NCBI GenBank assembly: GCA_025463055.1
Contig: JAOAPV010000005.1
Coordinates: 238,180 to 302,179 of the forward strand
Source: Candidatus Acidiferrum typicum
GTDB lineage: Bacteria; Acidobacteriota; Terriglobia; Acidiferrales; UBA7541
Direction: 5' to 3'
Length of the DNA: 64,000 nt
The position numbers were made by a program, and so were the translations under genes. Below, one piece after another: positions 46,620-57,127 of the stretch; the first letter of the stretch is position 1, and each line of letters opens with the position of its first letter. The notes below the pieces were generated by a model. The model was not told where the DNA came from, ran no database searches, and was given only the letters and a program-made list of their open reading frames with translations.

Positions 46620-47980
46620 AGCGTTGCGAGATCCGAATAGAAATTCGCGATGGCTTTGATCCCACCAAAATAATTTTCCAGGGCTATGTGTTCATCCGGC
46701 GCGTGGGCATTCTCGTCAGGAAGGCCGAAACCGAGCAGCACACAGGGGACTTTAAAAGTATCGTACATCTGGGTGACGAAGGGAATAGAGCCACCTTCGC
46801 GGATGAATACGGCTTTTTTGCCGAAGCCTTTTTGCAATGCGGCTTGCGCCTTGGCGAAGATGGGATCTTGAAACGGCGCGGCCCAGGGTTTGCCCATGCT
46901 CAGAACCTGGAATTTGCAGGTGACTGTATTGGGCAGCAGCTTGCGAACGTGTTTTTCGACTAGCTTCGCTATTTTGGGCGGATCTTGATCGGGCACGAGC
47001 CGCGTTGAAAATTTGGCGTACGCTTTTGACGGAATCACGGTCTTGGCGCCTTCGCCCGTGTAGCCGCCCCAGATGCCGTTGAGCTCGAGCGTGGGACGCG
47101 TCCAGAGCTGTTCGACGATGGTGAAGCCCTTTTCGCCAACGTAGCCAGGAGCGCCGACTGCCTTTTCAAAATCTTTTTTCTTCCACGGTAGTGAGTTGAG
47201 AGCTTTACGCTCCGCGCCGCCAACCTTGGCAACGTCATCATAGAAACCCGGCACCGTGATGCGGAAATCCTTGTCATGCAGCTTGGCGAAGAGCTCAGTC
47301 AGGATGGTGAGCGGATTGGGCACTGCGCCGCCGTAGACGCCGGAATGCAAGTCGCGGGCAGGTCCGGTCAATTCGATTTGATAGTAATTCAGTCCGCGCA
47401 AACCGTAGGTGATAGATGGCACGCCTTTCCCGAGCATGGAAGTATCGGAAACAACCAGTGCATCGGCTTTGAGCTTTTCTTTATTTTTCTGCACGTAATC
47501 CCAAAGGCTGACGCTGCCGACTTCCTCTTCGCCCTCGATCAAAACTTTCACGTTAATGGGGAATTTGCCGTTTACTTTTTGCAAGGATTCCAGCGCTTTC
47601 ATGTGAATGTGCACTTGGCCCTTGTCGTCGGCAGTGCCGCGGCCGAAGAGATTGCCATCGCGCACCGTAGGCTCGAAGGCCGGCGAGGTCCAGAGATCGA
47701 GCGGCTCGGCGGGCTGCACGTCGTAGTGTCCGTAGAAAAGAATGGTGGGCTTGCCGGGCGCTTCGAGCGATTCGGCGTAAACCAGCGGATGCATCTTGGT
47801 CGGAACGATTTCAACCTTCTTGAATCCGGCGCCGCGCAGCTTGTCAGAAACCCAGCGGGCGGCGCGTTCAATATCCGGCTTGTGCTCGCTCTTGGCGCTG
47901 ACGCTGGGAATGCGCAGGAACTCGCAGAGCTCGGCGAGATGCGCGTCGTGATGATCTTCGATGAAGTCAGCAAGTTTCAT
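46616..47980 (-). CDS. M20 family dipeptidase/peptidase
   Basis: ILFYGHYDVQPAEPLDLW; GRGTADDKGQVHIHMKALE; IEGEEEVGS. Confidence 0.95.
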   Translation of the reverse strand: MKLADFIEDHHDAHLAELCEFLRIPSVSAKSEHKPDIERAARWVSDKLRGAGFKKVEIVPTKMHPLVYAESLEAPGKPTILFYGHYDVQPAEPLDLWTSPAFEPTVRDGNLFGRGTADDKGQVHIHMKALESLQKVNGKFPINVKVLIEGEEEVGSVSLWDYVQKNKEKLKADALVVSDTSMLGKGVPSITYGLRGLNYYQIELTGPARDLHSGVYGGAVPNPLTILTELFAKLHDKDFRITVPGFYDDVAKVGGAERKALNSLPWKKKDFEKAVGAPGYVGEKGFTIVEQLWTRPTLELNGIWGGYTGEGAKTVIPSKAYAKFSTRLVPDQDPPKIAKLVEKHVRKLLPNTVTCKFQVLSMGKPWAAPFQDPIFAKAQAALQKGFGKKAVFIREGGSIPFVTQMYDTFKVPCVLLGFGLPDENAHAPDEHIALENYFGGIKAIANFYSDLATL

Positions 47981-48131
47981 AAGCGATCATTTTAGGTTGG
48001 TGCGAGGCCAAGGCACAAGAGAGGCGAGCTGCGGATCGATGTGCCATGACGGAATCGCAAGGACAATCGATACGGCATTTTTGCGCTTCAGTATGGCGCA
48101 AGCAGGGGTCCCCCTCCCCCCGGGTTTTTCA

Positions 48132-48201
48132 CAAGTGTTCATTCTAAAGGTAGATAAAGTCCTTTGTTTTGATACACTTTTGCAAGTGTTCATTCTAAAG
48201 G
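48132..48201. repeat. Two perfect 19-bp direct repeats, second forming a degenerate hairpin
   Basis: CAAGTGTTCATTCTAAAGG at 48132-48150 and 48183-48201; CCTTTGTTTTGATACACTTTTG (48161-48182) partly complementary. Confidence 0.9.
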
Positions 48202-48564
48202 GACTTATCAGACGGTCAGATTTACGATGATTCGCGTGGCTCGTCGCGTTTCGGAACGCCTCACCTCAGGATTGCCGGGCGAATACGATGGGTGCGGGTG
48301 CGGCGACTCCTGACTGAGGGTCGCTGAATTGGAATCCCGACGCCTCCAATTGCGCATAGCCTCGCGCGTCCCTTTGAGGATGACACATGGGGTACGCGCG
48401 GACAACTGACCAAAGGGGCGGTTGAGGTGCAGGTGGCCGGAGAGTTTGAATCGATTGCGATCCAAATTCTGCGGAAGCATTCAAAACCCGCACCCTTGCA
48501 AAAATGCGGCACCGGGCGTTCTTCGGAATTGTCGATGAGGAGCGTTCAGTTCCGACCTGTCTCG

Positions 48565-49617
48565 CTATTGAACCTCGAAAATTTGCAGGGCCAATTTCGC
48601 GTCCGGCTTGCCCTTACCTGAATCAGCGACGTAGAGCCGTTTCAGTCCGGGCACAAACAGTGACGATTTGGCGCGGTAAGCTGTCGGCACTTCCGCAACG
48701 TGCTCGTAATGGTCGGCGTCGCGCTGCTCAAAAACAGATGCCGTCTCGCTGCCAGTCACATAGATTCTTTTACGCGCGAGATCGAGCCACATGTCGCTGT
48801 TCACACCCACACACGGAAGGGCGGTCACAACTTTTCCTGTGTCGGTGTTAAAAACTATGAATTGCGATGGTTTACGTGTGGCGGTGAACAGTCGATGATT
48901 CGCTTCGTCCAAGGCTATTGCATGAGCTACGTGCGTGTCCGGCAAGGGCCACTTGGCAATTAGTTGACGGGTGTTCAGGTCGATGACGCCAACCTCATCT
49001 GTGCCCGTAAGGTTCACGTAAAGCTTTTTCCCTTCATGATCGATGATCATTCCCTCGTTGGAGTTTCCGGGTAGTCCGGAAATCTCCCCGATTTTCTTGA
49101 AGGGCTTCGTATCGATAATTGTGAGTGAGTGTACCTTCGCGTCTGGTCCGCCGCCGTTCTCCACATAAAAATAACCGTTGAGGGGGTTGTACGCGCTGTG
49201 GTCCACGCCTTGGCCCAGCTTGAGGGTGTCAATGATTTTGTAGTCTTTACAATCCACCAGTTCGACGGCATCGGTATCGCCTCCGTCCGCGACGATAAGA
49301 CGGTTGGACTCAGCCAAATAAGCCATCGTGAGTGGTTGGCCGAAGCCTTTGATACTGTGAATCCGCTCTCCCGTTCGGAGGTCGAACACTTCGACTGTCT
49401 TTTGATCTTCGGAGGCAAGGAATAAGCGGTTACCCTTGAGGTCTAATCCGAAATGATCGAAATCACCTGTGAAACCTGGCATAGGGATCGTCGCAATCAA
49501 TTTCAGAGGTAGCTTCTCCTGCGCCTTCGCCGTCGCACACAAAACCAATGTCATCATGCAAATCTTCAGCAATTGTCGCAATTTTGTTCCTCCTCGAAAA
49601 TTCTGCCGATCAGCCAA
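48565..49617 (-). CDS. Secreted YncE-like beta-propeller protein
   Basis: Repeats such as GNRLFLASEDQKTVEVFDLRTGE, GKKLYVNLTGTDEVGVIDLNTRQ; signal peptide. Confidence 0.87.
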   Translation of the reverse strand: MADRQNFRGGTKLRQLLKICMMTLVLCATAKAQEKLPLKLIATIPMPGFTGDFDHFGLDLKGNRLFLASEDQKTVEVFDLRTGERIHSIKGFGQPLTMAYLAESNRLIVADGGDTDAVELVDCKDYKIIDTLKLGQGVDHSAYNPLNGYFYVENGGGPDAKVHSLTIIDTKPFKKIGEISGLPGNSNEGMIIDHEGKKLYVNLTGTDEVGVIDLNTRQLIAKWPLPDTHVAHAIALDEANHRLFTATRKPSQFIVFNTDTGKVVTALPCVGVNSDMWLDLARKRIYVTGSETASVFEQRDADHYEHVAEVPTAYRAKSSLFVPGLKRLYVADSGKGKPDAKLALQIFEVQ

Positions 49618-49631
49618 ATCGAACTAGTCGC

Positions 49632-49961
49632 TCAGCCGTTGCTTTCTTTCTGTTCCATCTCCCGCAGACAGGCGTCTAACACCGAGATATAGCGTGGTTC
49701 AATTTCGCTAAATGCTACGGCGACACCGAAGTTAGGATCAGACTGGTAGACCGTGCCATAAACCTGGAAAAAGTGCGGCCAAGCGTAGATTTTCACAAGA
49801 ACTGCCGTGCCTACCGGAGAAGGATTTGATACAAGTAGACGGCAATTTTCACGGCTTAACTCACACAAGCGCGCTGTGACGTGAGCGCCCGAGTTTTCTA
49901 CTGTCAACTCGGCGTGGGCGCTAAAACGATACGCCCGCGTTGGGCTGCGATCTTGCTCCAT
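49632..49961 (-). CDS. PilZ-like domain protein (degenerate)
   Basis: TRAYRFSAHAELTVENSGAHVTARLCELSRENCRLLVSNPSPVGTAVLVKI...PNFGVAVAF. Confidence 0.7.
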   Translation of the reverse strand: MEQDRSPTRAYRFSAHAELTVENSGAHVTARLCELSRENCRLLVSNPSPVGTAVLVKIYAWPHFFQVYGTVYQSDPNFGVAVAFSEIEPRYISVLDACLREMEQKESNG

Positions 49962-50057
49962 ATGACCGTGTGTTGGAACGATTCGGTATGGTAACGCGAA
50001 TTCCGCGAATCTCTTGGGAAATCTGCACCACGCTACCCGGTCCGCGCTCTACGAAAA

Positions 50058-51053
50058 TCAATTCACCCAGGATCGAACTGCGTGAAAAAGAACAACTCCA
50101 AGTAGAGCGGCACCGGGAATCGTCAGCACCCAGGCGAGTACGATGCGGCGAGTGACTCCCCAGCGCACCGCAGTCAAGCGCCGTGAGGCACCGACACCGA
50201 CGATGGCACCCGTGATTGTGTGAGTCGTGCTTACAGGAATACCGAAGTGGGCAGTAGCAATTAGCGTCAAGGCACCCGCTGTTTCAGCGGCAAACCCTCC
50301 AAAGGGCGTGAGCTTCGTGATGCGCTGGCCCATGGTCCTGATGATTCGCCAGCCCCCAGCCATCGTGCCGCCGCCCATTGCCAAATGGCAGCAAATGATC
50401 ACCCAGTACGGAACGTCGTAGGTCTTCATCAGGCCACCCGCGACGAGCGCCGTCGTGATAATGCCCATCCCTTTTTGCGCGTCATTCGTCCCGTGACCAA
50501 GACTATAAGCCGCAGCAGAAAGAAGTTGGAGTCGCCGAAACCATCGGTCGACTCGTAACGGGCGTTGTTTCCGGACGATCCAACTCGTGGCCACTGTTAC
50601 GCTGATACCGATCAACATGCCGATGATCGGCGATAGAAAGATGAACAGAACGGGCTTGGTCCAGCCACTGGGAATTAGCGCCACAAAACCGGCTTTCGCT
50701 ATCGCCGCGCCGCCGTACCCGCCCATGAGCGCATGCGAGGAACTTGTAGGAAGTCCAAGAATTAGAGTGATCATGTTCCAACCGATGGCTCCCAGGAGTC
50801 CGGCCAGCAGAACCTTCTGGTCGACCATCTCGATGTGCACGAGTCCCTTACCAATGGTCTTCGCCACGGCTGTGCCGAAGACAAACGCGGCAACGAAGTT
50901 CCAAAAAGCCGCCCAGGCAACCGCGCGGAACGGAGTGAGCACCCGCGTGGAGACAACGGTCGCGATGGAGTTCGCAGCGTCATGCCAGCCGTTCGAAAAT
51001 TCGAACGCAAGCGTCAGTATGATTACGGCCACAAGGAGATGGAAGGGATTCAC
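50058..51053 (-). CDS. pit: PiT family inorganic phosphate transporter
   Basis: FSNGWHDAANSIATVVSTRVL; YSLGHGTNDAQKGMGII; GIPVSTTHTITGAIVGVGA. Confidence 0.95.
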   Translation of the reverse strand: MNPFHLLVAVIILTLAFEFSNGWHDAANSIATVVSTRVLTPFRAVAWAAFWNFVAAFVFGTAVAKTIGKGLVHIEMVDQKVLLAGLLGAIGWNMITLILGLPTSSSHALMGGYGGAAIAKAGFVALIPSGWTKPVLFIFLSPIIGMLIGISVTVATSWIVRKQRPLRVDRWFRRLQLLSAAAYSLGHGTNDAQKGMGIITTALVAGGLMKTYDVPYWVIICCHLAMGGGTMAGGWRIIRTMGQRITKLTPFGGFAAETAGALTLIATAHFGIPVSTTHTITGAIVGVGASRRLTAVRWGVTRRIVLAWVLTIPGAALLGVVLFHAVRSWVN

Positions 51054-51056
51054 GCG

Positions 51057-51683
51057 TCAGGCGCTCTTCAGCACTACGCCTTCTACCACATTGGCAACAT
51101 CTTCGCATTTATCGACAGCAGTCTCGATGACTTCAAAAATCTCTTTCCATTTGATGATCTGAACCGGATCGGTTTCTTCATCGAACAGCTGAGCGATCAG
51201 TGTGCGGCAGAGACGATCACTCTCATTCTCAAAGCGATTGATTTCGATGCAGTGTTTGAGCGCTTCATCCCGGTTCTCGATGGCATGCACCAATGCCGTA
51301 ACTTCAGCACAAGCGTCGAGAAGAACCTTGGCGAGCTCGGCAGTCCCGTTTCGGACCGCGTTCACCCGGTAGAGAACGAAACGACTAGCGGCGGCGTCAA
51401 TCAAGTCTATGACGTCGTCCAGCGTGGAGCACAGTTCGTGGATATCCTCCCGGTCGAACGGCGTGATGAAAGTCTGGTTGAGCTTCCTGATGATGGTGTG
51501 CGCAATCTCATCACCCGCGTGCTCGATGGCTTTAATGGTCTGTACCTGCTCGTAGACCGCCGTGTAGCGTGAAAGCATGTCGCAAAGAGCTTTCGCCCCC
51601 TTCTGGATGTTCTCCGCTTGCTTCGCGAAGAGCAAAAAATAATCGTCGTCCCGCGGCAAAAAACGCTGTAAAAGTCCTGCCAT
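51057..51683 (-). CDS. DUF47 / PhoU-like protein, Pit accessory
   Basis: LLQRFLPRDDDYFLLFAKQAENIQKGAKAL...TPFDREDIHELCSTLDDVIDLIDAA. Confidence 0.94.
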   Translation of the reverse strand: MAGLLQRFLPRDDDYFLLFAKQAENIQKGAKALCDMLSRYTAVYEQVQTIKAIEHAGDEIAHTIIRKLNQTFITPFDREDIHELCSTLDDVIDLIDAAASRFVLYRVNAVRNGTAELAKVLLDACAEVTALVHAIENRDEALKHCIEINRFENESDRLCRTLIAQLFDEETDPVQIIKWKEIFEVIETAVDKCEDVANVVEGVVLKSA

Positions 51684-51993
51684 CGTGTTTGATCCTGGGA
51701 TGAAGAGTCCAATCGTATTAAGGTGCGATCACCATACCAGAGGCATGTAAGCCCAGGCAACAATGCCGCGTGCCAGTGAAACTTCCACCGCACGCTAGTC
51801 TGGTTAGGTCAAAGGAACACACCTTTCCGCGTCGAGGCTTCAACACACCATTAGATTGTCGGTGTTTTCAGGGTAAGCCTTGACGCATTTCTGAAACGAA
51901 TGTTACAGTCCCGTGACACTCGGGCCTCCGCGAACATTCCGCCCGGCTTTCTTTTACTTTTGCACGCGAACTTACACATCAGGAAGGGGTTGC

Positions 51994-54900
51994 ATGAACT
52001 CTATCTCTCGCGGTTGCTTCGTCCGTCGCCAGGGTGCGCTTGGGTTATTCCTTTTGGCCTTGGGCACGCTTTTCCTATTCCCGGACACCGCCAGGGCCCA
52101 AGCGGGAGCGGGAACCGGACGCATTGAAGGCACCGTGACCGATTCTTCCGGCGCGGTCGTGGCAGGCGCTCAGGTCACAGCCCGTGGGGAAGCGACGAAT
52201 ATCACGGCATCGGTCACCAGCGAAGACGATGGACACTTCATTTTCCTGTACCTTGCTCCGGGCTCTTACGATATCTCGGTCAAAAAAGACGGTTTCGACA
52301 GGGCTGAGATGCAGCACGTTGAGGTTCGTGTCGGAACAACGTCCTCCGTGCGACCCCAGCTCAAGATAGGCAACGTTAGCGTCACGGTCAGCGTCAGTGC
52401 GGACGCGCCGCTCGTCGACCCGACCCAGTCCGCGCTTAGCACCGTGGTCGATAAACGCAGCATCGAGTCTCTCCCGCTGAATGGCCGCAATTTCACCGAT
52501 TTTGTGCTGTTGACTCCGGGTGCGACGACTGACGGCGACTTCGGAATGGTCAGCTTCAATGGCATGGCCGGCAATTTCAACAACTACATGGTGGATGGCG
52601 CGAACAATAACAACGCTTTCTTCGAGCAACAAATCGGCCGCACCAGCATTCCCTTTCAGTTCAGTGAAGATGTAGTTCAGGAATTCCAGGTGTCCAGCAC
52701 CGGCTACGAAGCCGAATTCGGCCAAGCGGGCGGGGGAGTGGTCAATACGGTTACGAAAAGCGGCGGAAACGAATTCCACGGCGACGGCTACTACTACCTA
52801 CTGGATTCTGCGCTGAACGCAAATGACTTTATCAACAACGAAAACGGTATCGCGAAGCCCAACAACCGGCGTCAGCAGTTCGGAGGCACAGTTGGCGGCC
52901 CGATTGTCCATGACCGGTTATTTTTCCTGGGTAACTACGAAGGCCAGGTACGGAACGAGCCCCTTACCGTCAATGATGCACCTGCGCTCGCCGGCCTCTC
53001 TGATCCTGCCGCGTTCTTTGCCGCCAATCCTGGTCTGGCCGCGCAGGTGCAAGCCGCCGCGGGATCCTTTCCACGCACGTTCAACCAAAATACGGGCTTC
53101 GTGAAGATCAGCGGCCTGCTAACGCCGCGCAATAACTTCACCGCCACCTACAATTATCAGCGGTTCCGGAGCCCGCACGGCTACTTCAATACGCCGACGT
53201 CGACGGGAGACGGCTTAGCGCTCACCGATGGGGCCACCAGCCATTTCGCGCAATTCACTGTGGTTTCGTCTATCTCTCCCAGGTTCATCAATGAATTTCG
53301 CTTTCACTTTGGCAACGACTATCATTTCGACCTGCCCGATACGCCGGCAACGAGTCCTTCGGTCGTCATCCAGAATCCGGACACCGGATTTGCCTTCGGC
53401 GGGAATCGCTTTCAGCTATCCACGTCCGATCGGCGATTGGAATTCTCCAACAATGTGACTCGCATCCTCGGCCGCCACTCGTTACGTTTTGGCGTTGACA
53501 TCAACATCAATCATGATCGGGACTTCTTCATCTACGGGCCCAAGGGGGAATATCAGTTTGCCAGCCTGGCGGATGTTCCATCCGGAGATTTCCAGTTGTA
53601 TCTGCAATCCTTCGGTCAGACCACCGCAACGTTGACGTCACCAACGTACTCGCTCTTCGCGCAGGACGAATTCCACGTGTCGCGCCGCCTCAATGTAAAT
53701 TATGGAGTTCGCTACGATCTGCAGGTTCTGCCGCAGCCTCCGGCGTGCAATCCGCAATTCACGCCGACCTGCAAAATTCCATACAGCAAGAACAACTTCT
53801 CGCCGCGCGTCGGCTTCGCGTATTCGCTCGATTCCGACAGCAAGACCGTTGTTCGCGGTGGATTCGGGCTCTTCTATATTCAGGAAGATCTGCTCGACGT
53901 ATCGCAGGCGTTCCTGTCAAACGGGGTCTCGCGCCCATTTCTGGTCGCGACTGGTCCGGCCTTTTTTAACAAGACTCCCGCCGTAACCTATCCAACTAGC
54001 TTGACATCCTTTCCAACCTGCCCAACTTGTCCACCGCCTTCCCTGGTCGTGTTTGCGCCAAACTTCCGGAGCCCTTACGTGGAACAAGGAAATCTGCAGG
54101 TGGAGAGGCGCCTGGGCAGTCACATGGCTGTAAGCGCGGGGTATATCTATAGCCATGGGCTTGCGCTGCTTGGCAATTCCAACGGAGTTACACGTCAGGC
54201 TAACGGTAATTTCGGCCTGGATCTCAACCTTGTGCCGCCCAGCCAGCAACCGGCTTTTGGCGGAAATTTTTCCACGGCAACGGTGACGCTCCCGAGTGGG
54301 ACATCGTACGTGGTGCCCGAATTTGAGGGCATTGATGGCATTCTCAACCCGAACTTCGGCGCGATCAATGCCGTCGACAACTCGGGCAAGTCCATCTATC
54401 ACGCCCTGCTTTTGTCTTGGCGCTACACCGGACCACAATTTACGGGCGGCCTGGCGTACACCTTCTCTAAAACCATCGACCAGGGCACCGGCTACTTCAA
54501 TCAATTCGATCAGCAGAGCGAACGTGGCCCCTCGCAATTGGACCAGCCGCACCGCTTCGTGCTGAACGGCGCGTGGTCTCCCGCCTGGCGTCCGCTTAAG
54601 AATTTCACCTTCGCCTCCGTGGTGACCCTCGCCAGCGGACGGCCTTATACAGCCGTATTTGACACCCCAGCGGTCAATTTTTCCGTCGTTCCGAACGAGC
54701 CCTTTAACGGGTTCCGCGGGCCAGGCCAGGAAGTTATCGACTTCAGTGTGGCGCGCACGTTCAAGCTCAACGAACGCATTCACCTGAAGGTTGTCGCGGA
54801 AGCGTTCGACCTTTTCAACCATCCAAACTTTCAGCAGAACAACATTAACAACGTTCAGTACACAACAACCCAAGCAACGGATTCCTCCGGCAATGGGCTG

Positions 54901-55005
54901 CCTTTCTGGACGGCTGTTGCCAATCCGTTTTTCGGGGCACCGGGAGCTATGGCGCCGCGCATCGGCTCTCGCAGCTTCCAATTTTCTGGTCGCGTTAGCT
55001 TCTAG
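51994..55005 (+). CDS. TonB-dependent receptor-like outer membrane protein with carboxypeptidase regulatory-like N-domain
   Basis: GTGRIEGTVTDSSGAVVAGAQVTARGEATN; SIESLPLNGRNFTDFVLLTPGA; YEAEFGQAGGGVVNTVTKSGGNEFHG; beta-barrel C-terminal F. Confidence 0.93.
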   Translation: MNSISRGCFVRRQGALGLFLLALGTLFLFPDTARAQAGAGTGRIEGTVTDSSGAVVAGAQVTARGEATNITASVTSEDDGHFIFLYLAPGSYDISVKKDGFDRAEMQHVEVRVGTTSSVRPQLKIGNVSVTVSVSADAPLVDPTQSALSTVVDKRSIESLPLNGRNFTDFVLLTPGATTDGDFGMVSFNGMAGNFNNYMVDGANNNNAFFEQQIGRTSIPFQFSEDVVQEFQVSSTGYEAEFGQAGGGVVNTVTKSGGNEFHGDGYYYLLDSALNANDFINNENGIAKPNNRRQQFGGTVGGPIVHDRLFFLGNYEGQVRNEPLTVNDAPALAGLSDPAAFFAANPGLAAQVQAAAGSFPRTFNQNTGFVKISGLLTPRNNFTATYNYQRFRSPHGYFNTPTSTGDGLALTDGATSHFAQFTVVSSISPRFINEFRFHFGNDYHFDLPDTPATSPSVVIQNPDTGFAFGGNRFQLSTSDRRLEFSNNVTRILGRHSLRFGVDININHDRDFFIYGPKGEYQFASLADVPSGDFQLYLQSFGQTTATLTSPTYSLFAQDEFHVSRRLNVNYGVRYDLQVLPQPPACNPQFTPTCKIPYSKNNFSPRVGFAYSLDSDSKTVVRGGFGLFYIQEDLLDVSQAFLSNGVSRPFLVATGPAFFNKTPAVTYPTSLTSFPTCPTCPPPSLVVFAPNFRSPYVEQGNLQVERRLGSHMAVSAGYIYSHGLALLGNSNGVTRQANGNFGLDLNLVPPSQQPAFGGNFSTATVTLPSGTSYVVPEFEGIDGILNPNFGAINAVDNSGKSIYHALLLSWRYTGPQFTGGLAYTFSKTIDQGTGYFNQFDQQSERGPSQLDQPHRFVLNGAWSPAWRPLKNFTFASVVTLASGRPYTAVFDTPAVNFSVVPNEPFNGFRGPGQEVIDFSVARTFKLNERIHLKVVAEAFDLFNHPNFQQNNINNVQYTTTQATDSSGNGLPFWTAVANPFFGAPGAMAPRIGSRSFQFSGRVSF

Positions 55006-55117
55006 CTCTCGGGAACGGCGGCGCCTCATTGGCGCCGCATCTCGCTTTTCTAACTGCAAGTCAATGAACGCCCAGCGTCACTTAGACGCACAACCAAACG
55101 CGAGTTTTTGTGACAAC

Positions 55118-57127
55118 TTACGCCTTCCCGTGTAAGAGGCGGGAGAGGAAGGAGCGCTCGGATTTGGGCTTGGCGGAATCGCCCTCATTTTCGAGGGCGG
55201 CGAGGCGCTCGATGGCTTTGGTGTGTTCGGGGTCGATTTCGAGGACGCGGCGGTAGAGGGGGACGGCGCGCCAGGGGAGGCCCATGGCTTCGTAGAGTTC
55301 GCCGAATTGGAAATAGGTGGAGGTGTTCCATTGGTCGAGCTCGATGGCTAGCGAGAAGTGGCGGACAGCGTCCTGGCGGTATTGGGGGAATGCGGCGAGG
55401 CTGCGCGCGAGCATGGCATGGTGCTTGGCGACATCGGGAGCGATCTCGACGCATTTACGAAGCCAGAGAATGGAGCCGGCGAAATTGCGCGCGCGGAGGG
55501 CTTGCTTGGCGCGGGTGAGGCAATCGTCGACGGTTGCTTCGCTCTCGGTTTTTTCCTGGCCGAGGACGAAGGCGCCTGCGGCAGCAATTTGCTTGTCATA
55601 GGCGGCGCGCTTTTGTTCGTCGAGCAGAGTTTTGTACGCGATGGTGAGTCGGCCCATCAGGTCTTGGAGTAAATCGAGCCATTCGCTGTGGCCCATGTGG
55701 CGGTCGGGATGAAACTTGCGAGCCATGCGATGAAAATTTTCTTTTACGTGCTCGGGCGTGGAGGTGGCGGTGACGCCGAGCAGCTCGTAATAGGTGGATT
55801 TGCCGGCGAGCTCGAGCAGCGAGCGAATTTCTTCCTCGAATTTTTTCGTGTCTTCTGAGTCGTCCGTTTGCGCCGGGCATGCTTGTTCGGGCGTCGATGC
55901 GACTGCCGCGGCGCGTTCAGGCGCGGGCGTTGAGACCGGTTCAGGAGCTTGTGCCGCGGAAGGCTGCTCAACTCTAGCGGGCCGATCGATATTTTCGACT
56001 TGTGCGGCTTTATCAGCTTGCTGCGTGGGGGGCACGCTGACCACTGTGCCGAGAACGAGCAAACCGTAGAGGGCGCGCGCGGCGTCTTCTTTCGGAATGC
56101 CGCTGCCTGCGACCAAGTCCTTCGCGAAGACAGAGCGCGAAATGGAAGCCAGCAGGCGGCGTTCGTTATGGTTGAGCTCGACAGCCTGATAGCGAAGCAG
56201 CGGATCCGGCGAGAGGTCGATGCGCAGAGCGGGATCGCCGGCGAGATGATCGAGAGGAAGATCTTTGGCGCGGCGAACGGCTTCCAGCAGGAGCTTTCCC
56301 AGGGGAACGGGGATGGCAATTTCGGGCGCGACGTTTTTGTCGAGCGAGTTGAAGAAGTAGAAGCGGCCGGCGGGATAGTCGAGAACGGATGAAGTGATTT
56401 GCGTGAGCTGCCGCTGAATCCAGAGGTTGACTTCGTCGACCGTGCGAATGCCCATTTCGGCGATGGCGGAGCCAAAACGCTGGCCGGTATGCACAAGTTC
56501 GTCGGCTTCTTCGAATTGACTCTGGGTGAGGGCGCCTTCGCGAAGCATCATTTCGCCGAGGCTGTCGTGGCGGTCGCTGCTGGTAGCGAAGACGAGCTGG
56601 CCGCCGTCAAAAAAGAGCTGGCGTTCGACGCGGCCGAGGACGAGCTGGAGCTGGCCGGTGAGGCGAGAAGAATAAATTTTGTTGAGCAGCGCAAACAACT
56701 CGTGGTGGCTCTTGATTTCGCCGGAGTCCAAAGGCAAGACGCTGCGCGCGAACCAGTTCGAGGGCGTGGGGACGGAGCCCTCCGGGTGTTCCAGCGCGAG
56801 CGCTTTGATGAAGCGATGCAGGCGGGCGCGATCTTCGGAACCCATGTGCACGAACTGCACGCCCATGCCGTGGCCGGCGCGGCCGTGGCGAACGATGGCG
56901 CGAGCGCGCACTTCGCCGCCGGTAACGTCGAAGAGCAGTTCCACGTGAGTGCCCGGAGAAAGCGGCTGGTCATGGAGGAGGAACGCGCCGCCGACACCCA
57001 TCTCCTCCGCGTTGGAGACGTTGCGCTTCCCGGCACCTTGCCAGGCTACTAGCAAGTCCCGCGGCGCTTCATATCGCGGATTGCGTCGGCGTTCGTGTTT
57101 TGGAATCTCGATGGGGAAACCTTGCAT
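55118..57127 (-). CDS. PilZ - DUF4388/PATAN - DnaJ (J-domain) - TPR fusion protein
   Basis: ERRRNPRYEAPRDLLVAW (PilZ-like); LNKIYSSRLTGQLQLVLGRVERQLFFDGGQLVFATSS (DUF4388); TYYELLGVTATSTPEHVKENFHRMARKFHPDRH (J domain, HPD); C-terminal TPRs. Confidence 0.92.
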   Translation of the reverse strand: MQGFPIEIPKHERRRNPRYEAPRDLLVAWQGAGKRNVSNAEEMGVGGAFLLHDQPLSPGTHVELLFDVTGGEVRARAIVRHGRAGHGMGVQFVHMGSEDRARLHRFIKALALEHPEGSVPTPSNWFARSVLPLDSGEIKSHHELFALLNKIYSSRLTGQLQLVLGRVERQLFFDGGQLVFATSSDRHDSLGEMMLREGALTQSQFEEADELVHTGQRFGSAIAEMGIRTVDEVNLWIQRQLTQITSSVLDYPAGRFYFFNSLDKNVAPEIAIPVPLGKLLLEAVRRAKDLPLDHLAGDPALRIDLSPDPLLRYQAVELNHNERRLLASISRSVFAKDLVAGSGIPKEDAARALYGLLVLGTVVSVPPTQQADKAAQVENIDRPARVEQPSAAQAPEPVSTPAPERAAAVASTPEQACPAQTDDSEDTKKFEEEIRSLLELAGKSTYYELLGVTATSTPEHVKENFHRMARKFHPDRHMGHSEWLDLLQDLMGRLTIAYKTLLDEQKRAAYDKQIAAAGAFVLGQEKTESEATVDDCLTRAKQALRARNFAGSILWLRKCVEIAPDVAKHHAMLARSLAAFPQYRQDAVRHFSLAIELDQWNTSTYFQFGELYEAMGLPWRAVPLYRRVLEIDPEHTKAIERLAALENEGDSAKPKSERSFLSRLLHGKA

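Noticed and set aside
47987-48193. 68-aa ORF with repeated FRMNTC-like peptide
   Set aside because: The peptide repeat simply reflects the 19-bp DNA repeat; better explained as a non-coding repeat element.
53917-55059. 380-aa minus-strand ORF
   Set aside because: Antisense to the TonB-dependent receptor; composition is a mirror of the coding strand.
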